Of a DNA stretch of 64,000 bases, positions 34,102 to 45,654 are shown in pieces (within the stretch, counting starts at the first letter, position 1; each line of letters starts with the position of its first letter). The DNA is taken from assembly GCA_004380135.1 (NCBI GenBank), contig QXCR01000070.1:62001-126000 (forward strand), read 5' to 3'. A model generated the notes under the pieces. That model saw nothing but the letters and a program-made list of their open reading frames with translations, was not told the origin of the DNA and did not search any database. A program made the position numbers and the translations under genes. This DNA comes from Stemphylium vesicarium. Taxonomy: Eukaryota; Ascomycota; Dothideomycetes; Pleosporales; Pleosporaceae.

Positions 34102-35506
34102 GATGGAGTTTGGAGGCTAACGAGGGACTGTGAAGAAGTGGGCAAAGTAGAATGTCGCAGTCTGCAGTCTGCGGTCAAAGGAGAGATGCGGCGCTGGAGT
34201 GGTTGGCGTGGGTGGTGCCGTTGCAGTAAACGGGCTAGCGCTGCTGACTGATGGGGTGTTGCGCGTCAAGTGCACTCTGGAACCTTGGAACACGAGCGGA
34301 GCACAAACAAGTATACGAAACAGAAAAAGTTGTTTGTGTGTATGTGTGTATGTGTGGATGTGTGTGTGCACACTCGGGGCAATGAGGAGTTAAAGAACGA
34401 CGGGATTGTTGAGAGGAGCAGTAAATGTGACGGCAATGCCTTATGCGCTAGGGAAGGGAGGGGCGGAGCGGAAATCAGCCAGACGACCTTCTAGAGCCGG
34501 CGCACAGGGGTTGTGGATTAGGCGTGCCTTTACTGGGCAACGGTGGACTATGTACTAGAGCTGACATGAGGCAAGATGAGGATTTACCGGGAGCAGCGCG
34601 CCATTTTGCGTTCAAGGACGAGGTGAAACCGATCTGCTGTGGAGCCGGATTGTGGACGCGCAATCGTCTACTTTGAGCGCCCTGCGATGGCGCCGAAATT
34701 TTGAGCCGCGTTGAGGAGCTGCTTGTGTTTGGCGTACGCGTACTATAGCCCTGCGCAGTCGGCCAAAGGCACCGGTCCCACAGCTAGACGACTGACAGCT
34801 TCATGCAACTGAATGACAAGTCCTCATTACATTGCAGGAGACGTGCTTCGTCACCCCAAGCTGCCAAAGGCAACCCTGACAGAGCTGAGGTACATGTGTG
34901 AGGCGCACAATTTGATTGCACCGTCGCACTAGCACCACACCACATCGATGCGTCGTTGATCTGAAGCCGTAGTCCCCCAGAGATAGAGGCCGCCCCTCAA
35001 GCTTCACCATGTGCTCGATGCGGACAGCGTGCTGCTCCACCCCCCGGGAACGTGCATAGCAGCCATATGCATTGAGCTTCATGAGAGAAACACCCGTGTC
35101 GGCTGGGTGTTGCAGAAAATGTGCAGAAATCTGTAGCCAATAAAGGCGCCCACGAGCTGCCAGGTCTGCCAGATCGACGGTCCCCCATGGCGCCTTGCCC
35201 CTTTTCTGCCGTCGTCGCGCCGCTGGAGATGCAAACTGTCCCCAGGCGAGCATGCCAGGCGAGACCTTCGGCGGCTGGCCCCTCCACCCTGTACCCTGGC
35301 CCCGCTTATAACAGTATCGCCCTTGGCGTGCTTAGTTTATCTCAAGCTATATTCCACCACGACGCCCCCAAGTTATTGTTTGGTCACTCCACCGCTCCAC
35401 GTATCTTCTACGACTTTATTCGCGAGCAGCATCGAGTTACATGCTCAACTACGCCCGCCAGACATTGAAGCGAGTTCCGAGTTTCCAAGAGCTATTACAG
35501 GGCACC
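34102..35506. promoter_or_regulatory. Shared divergent promoter, glfB-like / glfA
   Basis: 1.4 kb between divergent start codons. It holds a (tg)n-rich run at 34332-34370 in the transporter leader, and a pyrimidine-rich leader before the mutase. The 150-codon minus-strand frame at 34801-35253 is not family-like and is not called. Confidence 0.5.
34332..34370. repeat. Imperfect (TG)n repeat
   Basis: Interrupted tg/tatg/gatg dinucleotide run in the transporter 5' region. Confidence 0.85.
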
Positions 35507-37230
<1,724 letters not shown>

Positions 37231-38344
37231 ATGCATATACACGGAGTGTTTAGCATATTATAGGGTTTTTGAAGGAATGTTTATAGGATACCACGTTTAT
37301 GTCATGAAAGGGAAGGGATGGAATAGGGGAGTTGGCTAAAGATAGATAGTCGTTGCATTTGCAAACAGCATCTGAGAAATGATGTGTTGCAGAATAGATG
37401 TTATACCCAAATCTTTGACCTTTCTACAAAAACAAACTGGATGTTGAGTTCATGCCAATATCAGACTTGGTGAACAACAATCACATGTATCTCTCCTTAC
37501 CGCACACCACACATGAATAGCTGCACCACCACCACGGTTCCCTCTCACCGCAAGTAACCGCCCTCTCGCCTCGCCCTACCTTCTCTCTCCCCCTTCCCAC
37601 ACCACCAGTTCCCTCACCTCCTCTGATCATCGCTCACTCGCGCGCCCGCCAAGGATCCCGATCCCATCACCGATCCCCAGAAGGAAAAAAAAACACGTCG
37701 TTCGACATGGAAGTACCACACCCATGTCTCGCGAGTCGCGCAAGATACCCACCCACCCATCCGGGCCGAAAACTAAATAGCGCGCGCGCCGCACAACAGC
37801 AGCAGAGCGAAGCTACAACAGCCTAGCGGCGGCAAGGGACGCGTACCACGGTGTCACTGCAGTCAGTGCAGCAGGTATCGCCCGCGGATGTACTACGGAG
37901 ATATTTTGTAATGTACCACGGGGAGATGAAATGATTAGATGGTTAATGTGATGTGATGCGATGCGATGTGATGTGCAGGATCGTGCGCGAATTGTGTATA
38001 TCGCACGGAGATGAGGTTGTGCGGTGGTACTTGTGGGTTAAATGGGATGGGATGGGATGTTGCGTGTAAATGTAGTGGGTAGATAGAGGGAAGGGAAGGT
38101 GGAACGAGGGAATTTTGGTGATGTGGCCTTTTCTTTTCTTATTCTTGGAAAGAGGATGCCTGGGCTTTGTTTGTGGATGTAGTCGGTTGGTCAAGTTGTT
38201 GTTGTTGTTGTTGTTCTACATCTACCTGCTCGGCTGTATGAGCAAAACACAAGCGACATGATGTTGTAAACATGTTTCACCATTTCGTTGCTACCTATTG
38301 GTCGACGTCTTTTACGTGACACGTACAAATTTCTTTATTCATGT
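37231..38344. other. Convergent 3' region, glfA and PRO2
   Basis: 1.1 kb between convergent stop codons, longer than two 3' UTRs need. It contains a degenerate gatgtgatgcgatgcgatg repeat at about 37947-37976, (gggat)n near 38043-38060 and (gtt)n at 38196-38215. No coding region supported. Confidence 0.45.
38196..38215. repeat. (GTT)n microsatellite
   Basis: Six to seven gtt units in intergenic DNA. Confidence 0.9.
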
Positions 38345-39760
38345 CTACATCTTACTCTCTCTAAACTTCCTCAATACCTCCTTCTCCTCGTCATTCCGCG
38401 CCATGCTCTCCTCGTCTCCGATAGGCAGACGTTTATGTTTCCACTGCTTGCCTCCAGCACCGTACTCAGCACTTATCTGCGCATCACCCACAATGACCCA
38501 TTTGTATATCGTGAGACCTTCCAAGCCCACGGGCCCGCGAGAGTGGATCTTGTTGGTGCTGATGCCGACTTCAGTGCCAAAGCCGTATCTCTGTCCGTCG
38601 GCCATGCGCGTCGACGTGTTCCAGTACACGCTGGAGGAGTCCACGGCTGCAAGGAAGGTCTTGGCGGTTGCTTCCGAGGTGGTGAGGATGGCGTCGGTGT
38701 GGTGGGAGCCGTGAGCGTTGATGTGGGAAATAGCTTCGTCGACGTTTGTGACGGTTTTGATGGCGAGGATGTAGTCTAGAAACTCGGTGTCGTAGTCTTC
38801 TGGTTCGGATTCTTGTAGTAGTGCTGCGGAGTGCGGGTCTAGTTTGCCCTTCAAGGCAAGCAGCGAGGTGTGATCGCAGCGAAGGGAGACACCCTTTTGC
38901 AGTAGCGCTTCTGCGACGATGGGAAGGCTGGTACTAAGCGCTTCTTCTTCGACGATGAGTTGTTCAAGTGCGTTGCAGCCAGCCGGGTAACTTGCTTTTG
39001 CATCGAGGACTATTTTGGCAGCTTTGTCCGCGGGGTAGTCGGCACAGAGGTAGGTGGAGCATATTCCGTCTGCGTGGCCAAGGACTGGAATTGTGGTTGT
39101 GTCCTTCACGTAACGAACAAGTTTGTTGCCGCCGCGCGGGATGCACAAGTCAATGTATGTGTCTTGCTTGAGAAGGTCGGCAATAACATCGTGGGTCTGG
39201 ACTAGTTGGAGACAGTCTGAGGGGACTGCTGTTGATGTCAGGGACCTGGAGATGATGGAAGCGATTGCTGCAAAACTGTTGGAAGATTCGCGGCCACCTT
39301 TGAGAATGGCAGCGTTTCCGGATTTGATAGCGAGAGCGGAGATGTTGGCGATGACTTCGGGTCGTGCTTCGAAGATGATGAGCAGTACGCCGATGGGACA
39401 TGTTATCCGCGACAAAATCAAGTCATCATCTAGCAGTGTCTTCGCAGTGGTCTTGTTTATCGGATCTTCCAGGTCTCGGACATCCAATATTCCCTGCAGC
39501 ATGTCCTCATATTTCCCCGGCTTCCCCAGATCCAGTCTCTTGACCAAACTCGCGCTTAGCGTGCCTCCTGCTGCAGCCTTGTTGGCAGCCTCCAGATCCT
39601 GGACATTGGCTGCTAAAACTTCGTCCTTTCCATTCGCTAGCCCATCATGGATGGCCGTCAGAGCTGCGTTGCGCTCCTCGGTAGACAAGACGGCAAGTTT
39701 CCGGGACCCGAGTCTAGCCGCCTGGGCGACCTCGAGCGGCGTGGCGTTTGTGAGAGACAT
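38345..39760 (-). CDS. PRO2: Gamma-glutamyl phosphate reductase (glutamate-5-semialdehyde dehydrogenase)
   Basis: A single exon of 471 aa. It reduces gamma-glutamyl phosphate to glutamate-5-semialdehyde with NADPH, the second step of proline synthesis in the cytosol. Landmarks: RITCPIGVLLIIFEARPEV near residue 120, KSGNAAILKGGRES, the catalytic cysteine in SYPAGCNALEQL near 260, and the C-terminal TEVGISTNKIHSRGPVGLEG. The length is slightly above yeast Pro2, with a charged C-terminal tail. The start MSLTNATPLEVAQAAR fits the family. Confidence 0.96.
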   Translation of the reverse strand: MSLTNATPLEVAQAARLGSRKLAVLSTEERNAALTAIHDGLANGKDEVLAANVQDLEAANKAAAGGTLSASLVKRLDLGKPGKYEDMLQGILDVRDLEDPINKTTAKTLLDDDLILSRITCPIGVLLIIFEARPEVIANISALAIKSGNAAILKGGRESSNSFAAIASIISRSLTSTAVPSDCLQLVQTHDVIADLLKQDTYIDLCIPRGGNKLVRYVKDTTTIPVLGHADGICSTYLCADYPADKAAKIVLDAKASYPAGCNALEQLIVEEEALSTSLPIVAEALLQKGVSLRCDHTSLLALKGKLDPHSAALLQESEPEDYDTEFLDYILAIKTVTNVDEAISHINAHGSHHTDAILTTSEATAKTFLAAVDSSSVYWNTSTRMADGQRYGFGTEVGISTNKIHSRGPVGLEGLTIYKWVIVGDAQISAEYGAGGKQWKHKRLPIGDEESMARNDEEKEVLRKFRESKM

Positions 39761-40639
39761 ATTTTATTGCGCTGGGGGTACTTTGCAAGGTGGTGGTGAG
39801 ACGTCGTAAGATGGCCAAAGTCTTCAATACGCGTGACTCAGAATTGATGGACGAGGGGAACAAATCCTTCGCATGCAGGGTCTGGCACCGCTGCAGGTGC
39901 TATTGAGGATCTAGTGGCGGATCGTATGCGGAGGCCTCGACAATGGCTAAAGATAGGCACAGAATTTATGGTAGGATGGACTTGGTGATGTTGCGGGGTC
40001 TGGATGCATGGCGCCACACCCGTTCACATGCGAACAAGGGTGTCATCCTTGCGCCACAATCCTTGCTTACCCTGCCTGCTTACTACCCTCCCGTCCTTGC
40101 ATGTCTAGAAGCTGCCCCAATTGATCGGCGACAAGTATTGACAAGATGGCAGTTTCGTCATAGACTAGGATAAGACTTTCGCATCAAGATTGCGCGTTGG
40201 CGGGAGCGTTTGGTCGTTGAGTGCTAGGCAGGGGCTCGGGCGTGGCTGGGCTCGGCTACCAACCACCTCTGCGTCGCCTTGCCAACCTCGCCCAATTCCA
40301 CCCACTCCCGTATCGCAGCCAGCCCTGCCGCGCTTCCTTAGCTTGGTTTACAGCTCATCATGTAGGTCACCGCTCAGAGATGGCTGGGACCCTACAAAAG
40401 ATGCAGTGCCGCCAGGCCCGGATTCCGTCAGCATTACACACTGTTACCCAACTACCTCTCAAGTGCTGAGACGGTACCCTACCATACTCTGCATATACTA
40501 AGGTACTCACGTGTTGCTTGTCAGTACTCTTTGGATACTGCAGCATCCTTCCGAGTTTATCTACCATCGTTCCGACCTTCCAACTGATCCGGCGCATACC
40601 GTCGGCAACGCTCGCTACCGGCCATCACCTTCACCCAAG
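39761..40639. promoter_or_regulatory. Divergent promoter, PRO2 / GH16 gene
   Basis: 879 bp between divergent start codons. Pyrimidine-rich segments precede the GH16 ATG. Short open frames (39943-40501) are not supported. Confidence 0.45.
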
Positions 40640-42084
40640 ATGCGCTCCACCACGGTAAGGGCTCTCGCTGCCCTGGCCTCCGGCCTCATTGCTCCCTCGG
40701 CCGCCCAAACATGGTCCAACTGCAACCCGACATTGCGAACCGACTGTCCTCCGGATTCCGCCCTCGGCAAAACCGTCAACATCGACTTTTCCTCCGAGTC
40801 GGAGAGTTTCACACCACAGGGCAACCCAACATATGGAGATGATGGCGTTTCCTTTACCATCAGGTCGTCGGGTGATGCGCCGCAGCTTACATCGCTGTGG
40901 TACATCATGTTCGGCAAGGTAGATATCGAGCTTCAGGCTGCACCGGGCGCAGGCATTGTTAGCAGCTTTGTCTTGCAATCCGACACCTTGGACGAAATTG
41001 ACTGGGAATGGCTTGGTGCCGACCCTGACGAGGTTCAGAGCAACTATGTAAGCATTTCTTTTATGCGAACCCATCTATGACATATACTGATTTTGAACGT
41101 TTAGTTTGGAAAAGGTCAAACTACCGACTATAACCGCGGCGCTTTCCACTCCGACCCTGGTAGCCAGACCGGATTCAAGAAGTACACCATCGAGTGGACT
41201 CCTGAGCAGATTGTATGGCAGATTGACGGTACTACCGTTCGCACTCTCGAGCCCGACAACGCCAACAACCAATACCCTCAAACACCTATGCAGATCAAGT
41301 TTGGCGCATGGAGTGGTGGTGATTCTTCGAACCCTGCCGGGACTATCTCTTGGGCTCGTGGTCCTACCGATTACTCCCAAGGTCCTTTCAGCATGAAGGT
41401 CAAGTCCCTCATGGTTCAGGATTACTCCACTGGTACTCAATACGTCTACGGTGACCAATCCGGTACCTGGGGGTCCATCAACGCTGTTGGTGGCACCGTC
41501 TTTTCTGGTGGTAACGCCCCGATTGCAGATGCGCCAGAGATCACTGCCACAGCTACCGGCGCGCCTCTGCCTTTCATCCCTCACGCGACGTCGACCTATG
41601 TCCGCCCCAGCGTCTACCCCTGGATCCCCGACCCGTCGGCGACTCCCACTCCGCAACCCACGTTTGCAAACTACCCCGGGCTACCGAGCGGGTGGACCGT
41701 TTCAGATACCGGAAAGGTTGTTCCACCCAGCTCAGCCACTGTCAGTAAGCCTTTTGCGACCCCGCCCTGATTGCACAACACCAGGCTAACACTCTCCCGC
41801 AGATGTACCCTCAAGGTTCCTCTATCTCATCGCCGCAAGCTTCGCCTACGGATTCTTCCGCCAATGGGCCTAAGACTGTGACAGGCTACGACGACAGCGG
41901 CTTCACTACGATTCGCACAATATACCCCGAGACTACACCTTCGCCTACTGCTAGTGGACTGCAGAACGCTGCAAACGCGGTTCCTGCCGCACCTGCAGAA
42001 GCCTCATCCTGGAAACTCATGGTCTCCAGCATACTTCCCTGGGCCATTGTGCTCCTCCACATCCCCAGCTGCATCGGCTTCTAG
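40640..42084 (+). CDS. GH16 Crh-type cell-wall glycosidase/transglycosidase, probable GPI-anchored
   Basis: Three exons (40640-41047, 41105-41740, 41803-42084), 441 aa. A signal peptide (MRSTTVRALAALASGLIAPSAA) precedes a GH16 domain with the Crh-type catalytic motif DEIDWEWLG near residue 115 (nucleophile and acid/base glutamates flanking Asp). The Ser/Thr/Pro-rich linker (TATATGAPLPFIPHATST) and the hydrophobic C-terminus after EASSWKLMV point to GPI anchoring. Crh enzymes cross-link chitin to beta-1,6/1,3-glucan in the wall. Two tandem donors four bases apart end exon 2. The one at 41741 (gtcagt) gives the GPI-type tail used here. The one at 41745 (gtaagc, closer to consensus) shifts frame to a 23-residue hydrophobic tail ending at 41871. 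Confidence 0.9.
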
Positions 42085-43839
42085 GCGAGTTGGGCTCACC
42101 TATGGGATATAATGGCCTTCGTTCCAGCGTTCCAGATCCTGGGCGTCGGTATCGTCGCGATGTTTGCATGTCTAATTAAATGTTTCACGAAGGGATATGT
42201 TGGGTTCAGAGTCTCCATCAAGTTCTGGGCTGCTCCCTGGCCCGATGCGACTTGGAAATGGAGTTATAAACACAAGGGTTGTAAAGAGTTTGGAAGTGTG
42301 TATAAAGTGTTTGGCAATTGGCTGAAACTGGTTTTTGGTTTTTGATTGTTTTGGCTTTTTTTTAAGTTGCATAGCGATTGCGTTGGGCGTACTGTTATTT
42401 TACAGTTGTATTATACCTGCATTGGCATGGATGGCATGGTTATGGTTGTTGTTTTTGCTTTGGCATACGAGATTATAGAGTAATGATGACGACGGCAATG
42501 CCGCATTGTAATGGACTATCACATAATCTTTTTCCGCTGGTTTTTCACGCTTGTTTCTTTCGTACAAAGCTGACGCTGCAATGCGCTCTTCAAAAATGGC
42601 ATACATATGCTAAATGCTTTTTGCGGAAAGTCCGCAATGTGGAAAGGGCAAGAAGGAAGAAGCCATGCAGTCGTTTTCATGCTATTTGAACGTCGCTCAA
42701 GGGATTTGAGGGAGGTGTGTGGAAAGGTGAGCACATCAATGTTATGTTTTCTCTCCAGTGCGGTATGATCGCTGACTTTTGAAAATACAAAGAGACCCCG
42801 GAACATGGGGTCGGACTTCCAAATTTTAGACACTGGATCGGGAGAAATAGTGGTGCGTATGTAATGGCGCGCAAGTCGCACACGGCTTCGTCGACGAATG
42901 TTTTTAAAACATGGATGTAGGAATATATAGCTTTATCGGACGAAAGTGGAGAGACGGAGCCATTAGATGTTCAAGTACATTTTTCCTTTTCCTCCCATTT
43001 AGCTTTTTATCTTTGATTTTAATGAAAAGCGAAGGAAATGAAGAGTGTTCAAGAAGAAGCCTGGAGTGCGAGGAAGGTGTTTATGTACACGCTTTCTCGA
43101 CACATCGACTGCCTCCAAGATTTTTTCAAGTTTGGAATCCAGAATCTTTTCTCTTTCGCACTTTCTCTGCATTCAACCATGTTGTACTGCCATTCCAAGT
43201 TTAAAAGACTTCCCGTAGGACATTGTAGACGAAAACTTTGAATTTAAGAAGGTGTAGTAGAGTGAAGTCGGTAAGAGATGCCAGGTACAAGGCGCGGTTA
43301 CAGGCACATTCGCAAGATACCAGCTGGTTTTAGAATAGAGGGAAGAAGAACCCGGAAAACATCGTCGGCTTTAATTCTATTTTTTGAGTGATGTGGCAGA
43401 AAAGTGGTGTGTGGAGGAGGGAAGTAGAGTCCAGGAAAGGGAAGTTTATATACCCATGAGTGGTGCTATGTCACTTGTCTGGTGCGGAGTAGCTCTGGAG
43501 TGGCCTTCTGAGTTATGTTCTTTTCTTCCGTTGATGAGCAGCATGATGTAGTTACTAGGTTGTGTCCTGAATTGTTAAGCTTAGGACACATGCGCAGTCT
43601 TCTCAATATCTTTTGTAGAAAGCAGTCATACCTATATCTTTTTTCATCACTGCAAAATCCCCTCCACGTGGTCAGTCGAGTGTCTTCGAGAAAGCTGATG
43701 CATTCAGAACTACACAACTATCTATCATCTACTACTTCTCCGCTTCTCTCGCACCATCTCCGTGCATGCGGACTATCCATCTTCAAACTCAAAGAAACAA
43801 ACAAAAGAACAATGTGCTTTTCCCACAAAGCAACTACAT
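42085..43839. other. Convergent 3' region, GH16 and Tyr/Pro-rich genes
   Basis: 1.75 kb between convergent stops, AT-rich from about 42350. It has T-rich tracts and boxes such as gaagtttatataccc near 43443 that faintly recall the 27-28 kb array. No gene supported. Confidence 0.4.
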
Positions 43840-45654
43840 CTAGTATCCATATCCAGCCGGCTTCTCGTAGCTAGCAGAGGGAGCAGGCTGGGAAACAGAA
43901 GGCTTCATGTACTGTTCAGGCTGGTACGTAGAGGGAACAACCGGAGTAGCAGAAGGCTTGTCGCTCTCGCAGGAAGTAGAGCTAGCGCCAACAGGATAGT
44001 GCGAGTCCTCGTAAGCAGGGGCGGAAGTAGGGTATGAGACGGGCTTGGTCTCGAGAGTAGTAGGCTTGACAGGGGTAGGAACAGCGTAGCTGTAAATGTC
44101 GGAGCTCTTGGCTGGTGTGGCGGAGGACTCGGGGTAGTGTCCAACAGGAGTGGAGGTAGCGTGGTCATATGTCTCGGTGCTGTAGCCGGTGGATACAGCG
44201 GGCGTGGCGGAGGACAGGTCGCTGGAACAGGAAGTAGAGCCGGCGCTGACGGCGGGGTAGTGCTCAATGGGGGTGGAAGAGGCTTCTACGGGGTAGTGCT
44301 CGGCGGGGGTGGTGGAGGGCTTGGATGGAACGGTCATCATGGTGGACTTCTTGTCTCCACCGTAGCTGCCCTCGCCGTGGTAAGACGGCTTGGAGTGTAC
44401 GGCAACGGGGGTGGAGGCAGGGTAAGAGCCGTGGACGGAGGAGGTTGAGTTCTTGGCTGGCTGCGCAGGGTAGGAGGGGTACTTGTCCTCACCCTCGGTA
44501 GGCTTCTTGGGGGTGCTGGAAGGCTTGTTGTGGCCGTAAGATCCCTGGTGCACTGGAATGGACGTAGCATGGGCGGGGTACTCGCCGTGCTTGGGAGTAG
44601 AGGTAGCATCGTACTTCTTGGTCTGCTCATACTCGCAAGTGTAGGCCTGTCCAGGCTTGGTGATGGTGACAGTCTGGGCCTCGTGGTGGTAGACACCCGC
44701 CTCGTAGTGCTTGGCGGTTGGGTAGGCTACCTCGGTGTCGTGGTCGTAGACGGTGGTGGTGGGCTTAGCAACTTCGTAGTTGCCGGTGGTGGAAGCGTAG
44801 ATGGTGGTGTGCTTGATGACAGTCTCGGTGACCGTCTTGCCGCCCTTGACCTTGGTCTCATAGGCACCGTAAGCGCCAGTGATGTAACCAGTCTCCTTGG
44901 CCTCGATGTACTGACCGCCGTAGGTGCAGGTCTCGCCAGCCTTTGCCGTCTTGGTAGCCTCAGCGGGGTAAGTAGCAGGATGCTCAATCGTGACATCCTT
45001 GCTGGGAACGGTGTAAACACCGGGCTTCTCGTAGGTGGAGACCTCTGGCTCAGGTGTGCCATAGGAGTACTCGTGGTCGTATTCGGACCACTTTCCTCCC
45101 TTGTACTCCTTGACGTGAACAGGCTGCTTCACCTCGCCCTCCTTGTAGAGACCAGAGCCAGGGTATCCAGGAAGAGCGTGAGGGCCGAGCTTGTTGTATG
45201 GGACTTCCTCGATCTTCTCGTAAAGCTCGTACCAGCAGCCCTCAGTGCCGTTCTTGTTGTAGGCGATGCCGGTAGGGGCTGCGTATCCGCTGGTGGCCGT
45301 GGCGGAGTGGGTGATGGTCTTCTTGGTGTGGTAGACGACTACGGGCTGTTGAGTCTTGGTGATGGTGGCGTAGTTGTTGTCGTAGTCCTTGATCACGGTA
45401 GACACGTACGCATCCTCCTCCCACTTGTCGCAGCCTTGACCTCCGTATCCGGCGGATACGCAGGTCGGGTACGACTGGTGCTGGGTGGTCACGGTGACCG
45501 GCTGCTTTCCGTAGCCTGGAACAATGGTGGTGTATCCAATGGGATTTGCGGAGGTGCTTTTCCTGACAGCAGAGCTGGATTCAGCATCCGCACCATATCC
45601 GCCGTAGGAGTCGTAGGCGGCCGCAGTGGCAGCGAAGATAAGTGCGTACTTCAT
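43840..45654 (-). CDS. Secreted Tyr/Pro/Thr-rich surface protein, unknown family
   Basis: A single frame of 604 aa. An N-terminal signal peptide (MKYALIFAATAAA, cleavage probably just before YDSYGGYG) is followed by a region with a few cysteines (YPTCVSAGYGGQGC; NGTEGCWYELYE; GETCTYGGQY). Blocks rich in Tyr, Lys, Glu, Thr and Val follow (TVTETVIKHTTIY; PGQAYTCEYEQTK). The last 230 residues are low-complexity Ser/Thr/Pro/Tyr with recurring HYP and SxTPxxHYP units (TPAEHYPVEASSTP, TPIEHYPAVSAGST, TPVGHYPESSATP) and paired STSC...SD elements. No GPI-type hydrophobic tail is present (it ends PAGYGY), so it is probably secreted or wall-associated through its composition. A long antisense frame exists because of codon bias; signal peptide and repeat periodicity favour this strand. 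Family not recognised. Confidence 0.8.
   Translation of the reverse strand: MKYALIFAATAAAYDSYGGYGADAESSSAVRKSTSANPIGYTTIVPGYGKQPVTVTTQHQSYPTCVSAGYGGQGCDKWEEDAYVSTVIKDYDNNYATITKTQQPVVVYHTKKTITHSATATSGYAAPTGIAYNKNGTEGCWYELYEKIEEVPYNKLGPHALPGYPGSGLYKEGEVKQPVHVKEYKGGKWSEYDHEYSYGTPEPEVSTYEKPGVYTVPSKDVTIEHPATYPAEATKTAKAGETCTYGGQYIEAKETGYITGAYGAYETKVKGGKTVTETVIKHTTIYASTTGNYEVAKPTTTVYDHDTEVAYPTAKHYEAGVYHHEAQTVTITKPGQAYTCEYEQTKKYDATSTPKHGEYPAHATSIPVHQGSYGHNKPSSTPKKPTEGEDKYPSYPAQPAKNSTSSVHGSYPASTPVAVHSKPSYHGEGSYGGDKKSTMMTVPSKPSTTPAEHYPVEASSTPIEHYPAVSAGSTSCSSDLSSATPAVSTGYSTETYDHATSTPVGHYPESSATPAKSSDIYSYAVPTPVKPTTLETKPVSYPTSAPAYEDSHYPVGASSTSCESDKPSATPVVPSTYQPEQYMKPSVSQPAPSASYEKPAGYGY

Noticed and set aside
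34801..35253. 150-codon minus-strand frame
   Set aside because: Lies in the shared transporter/mutase promoter with another overlapping frame; composition looks random.
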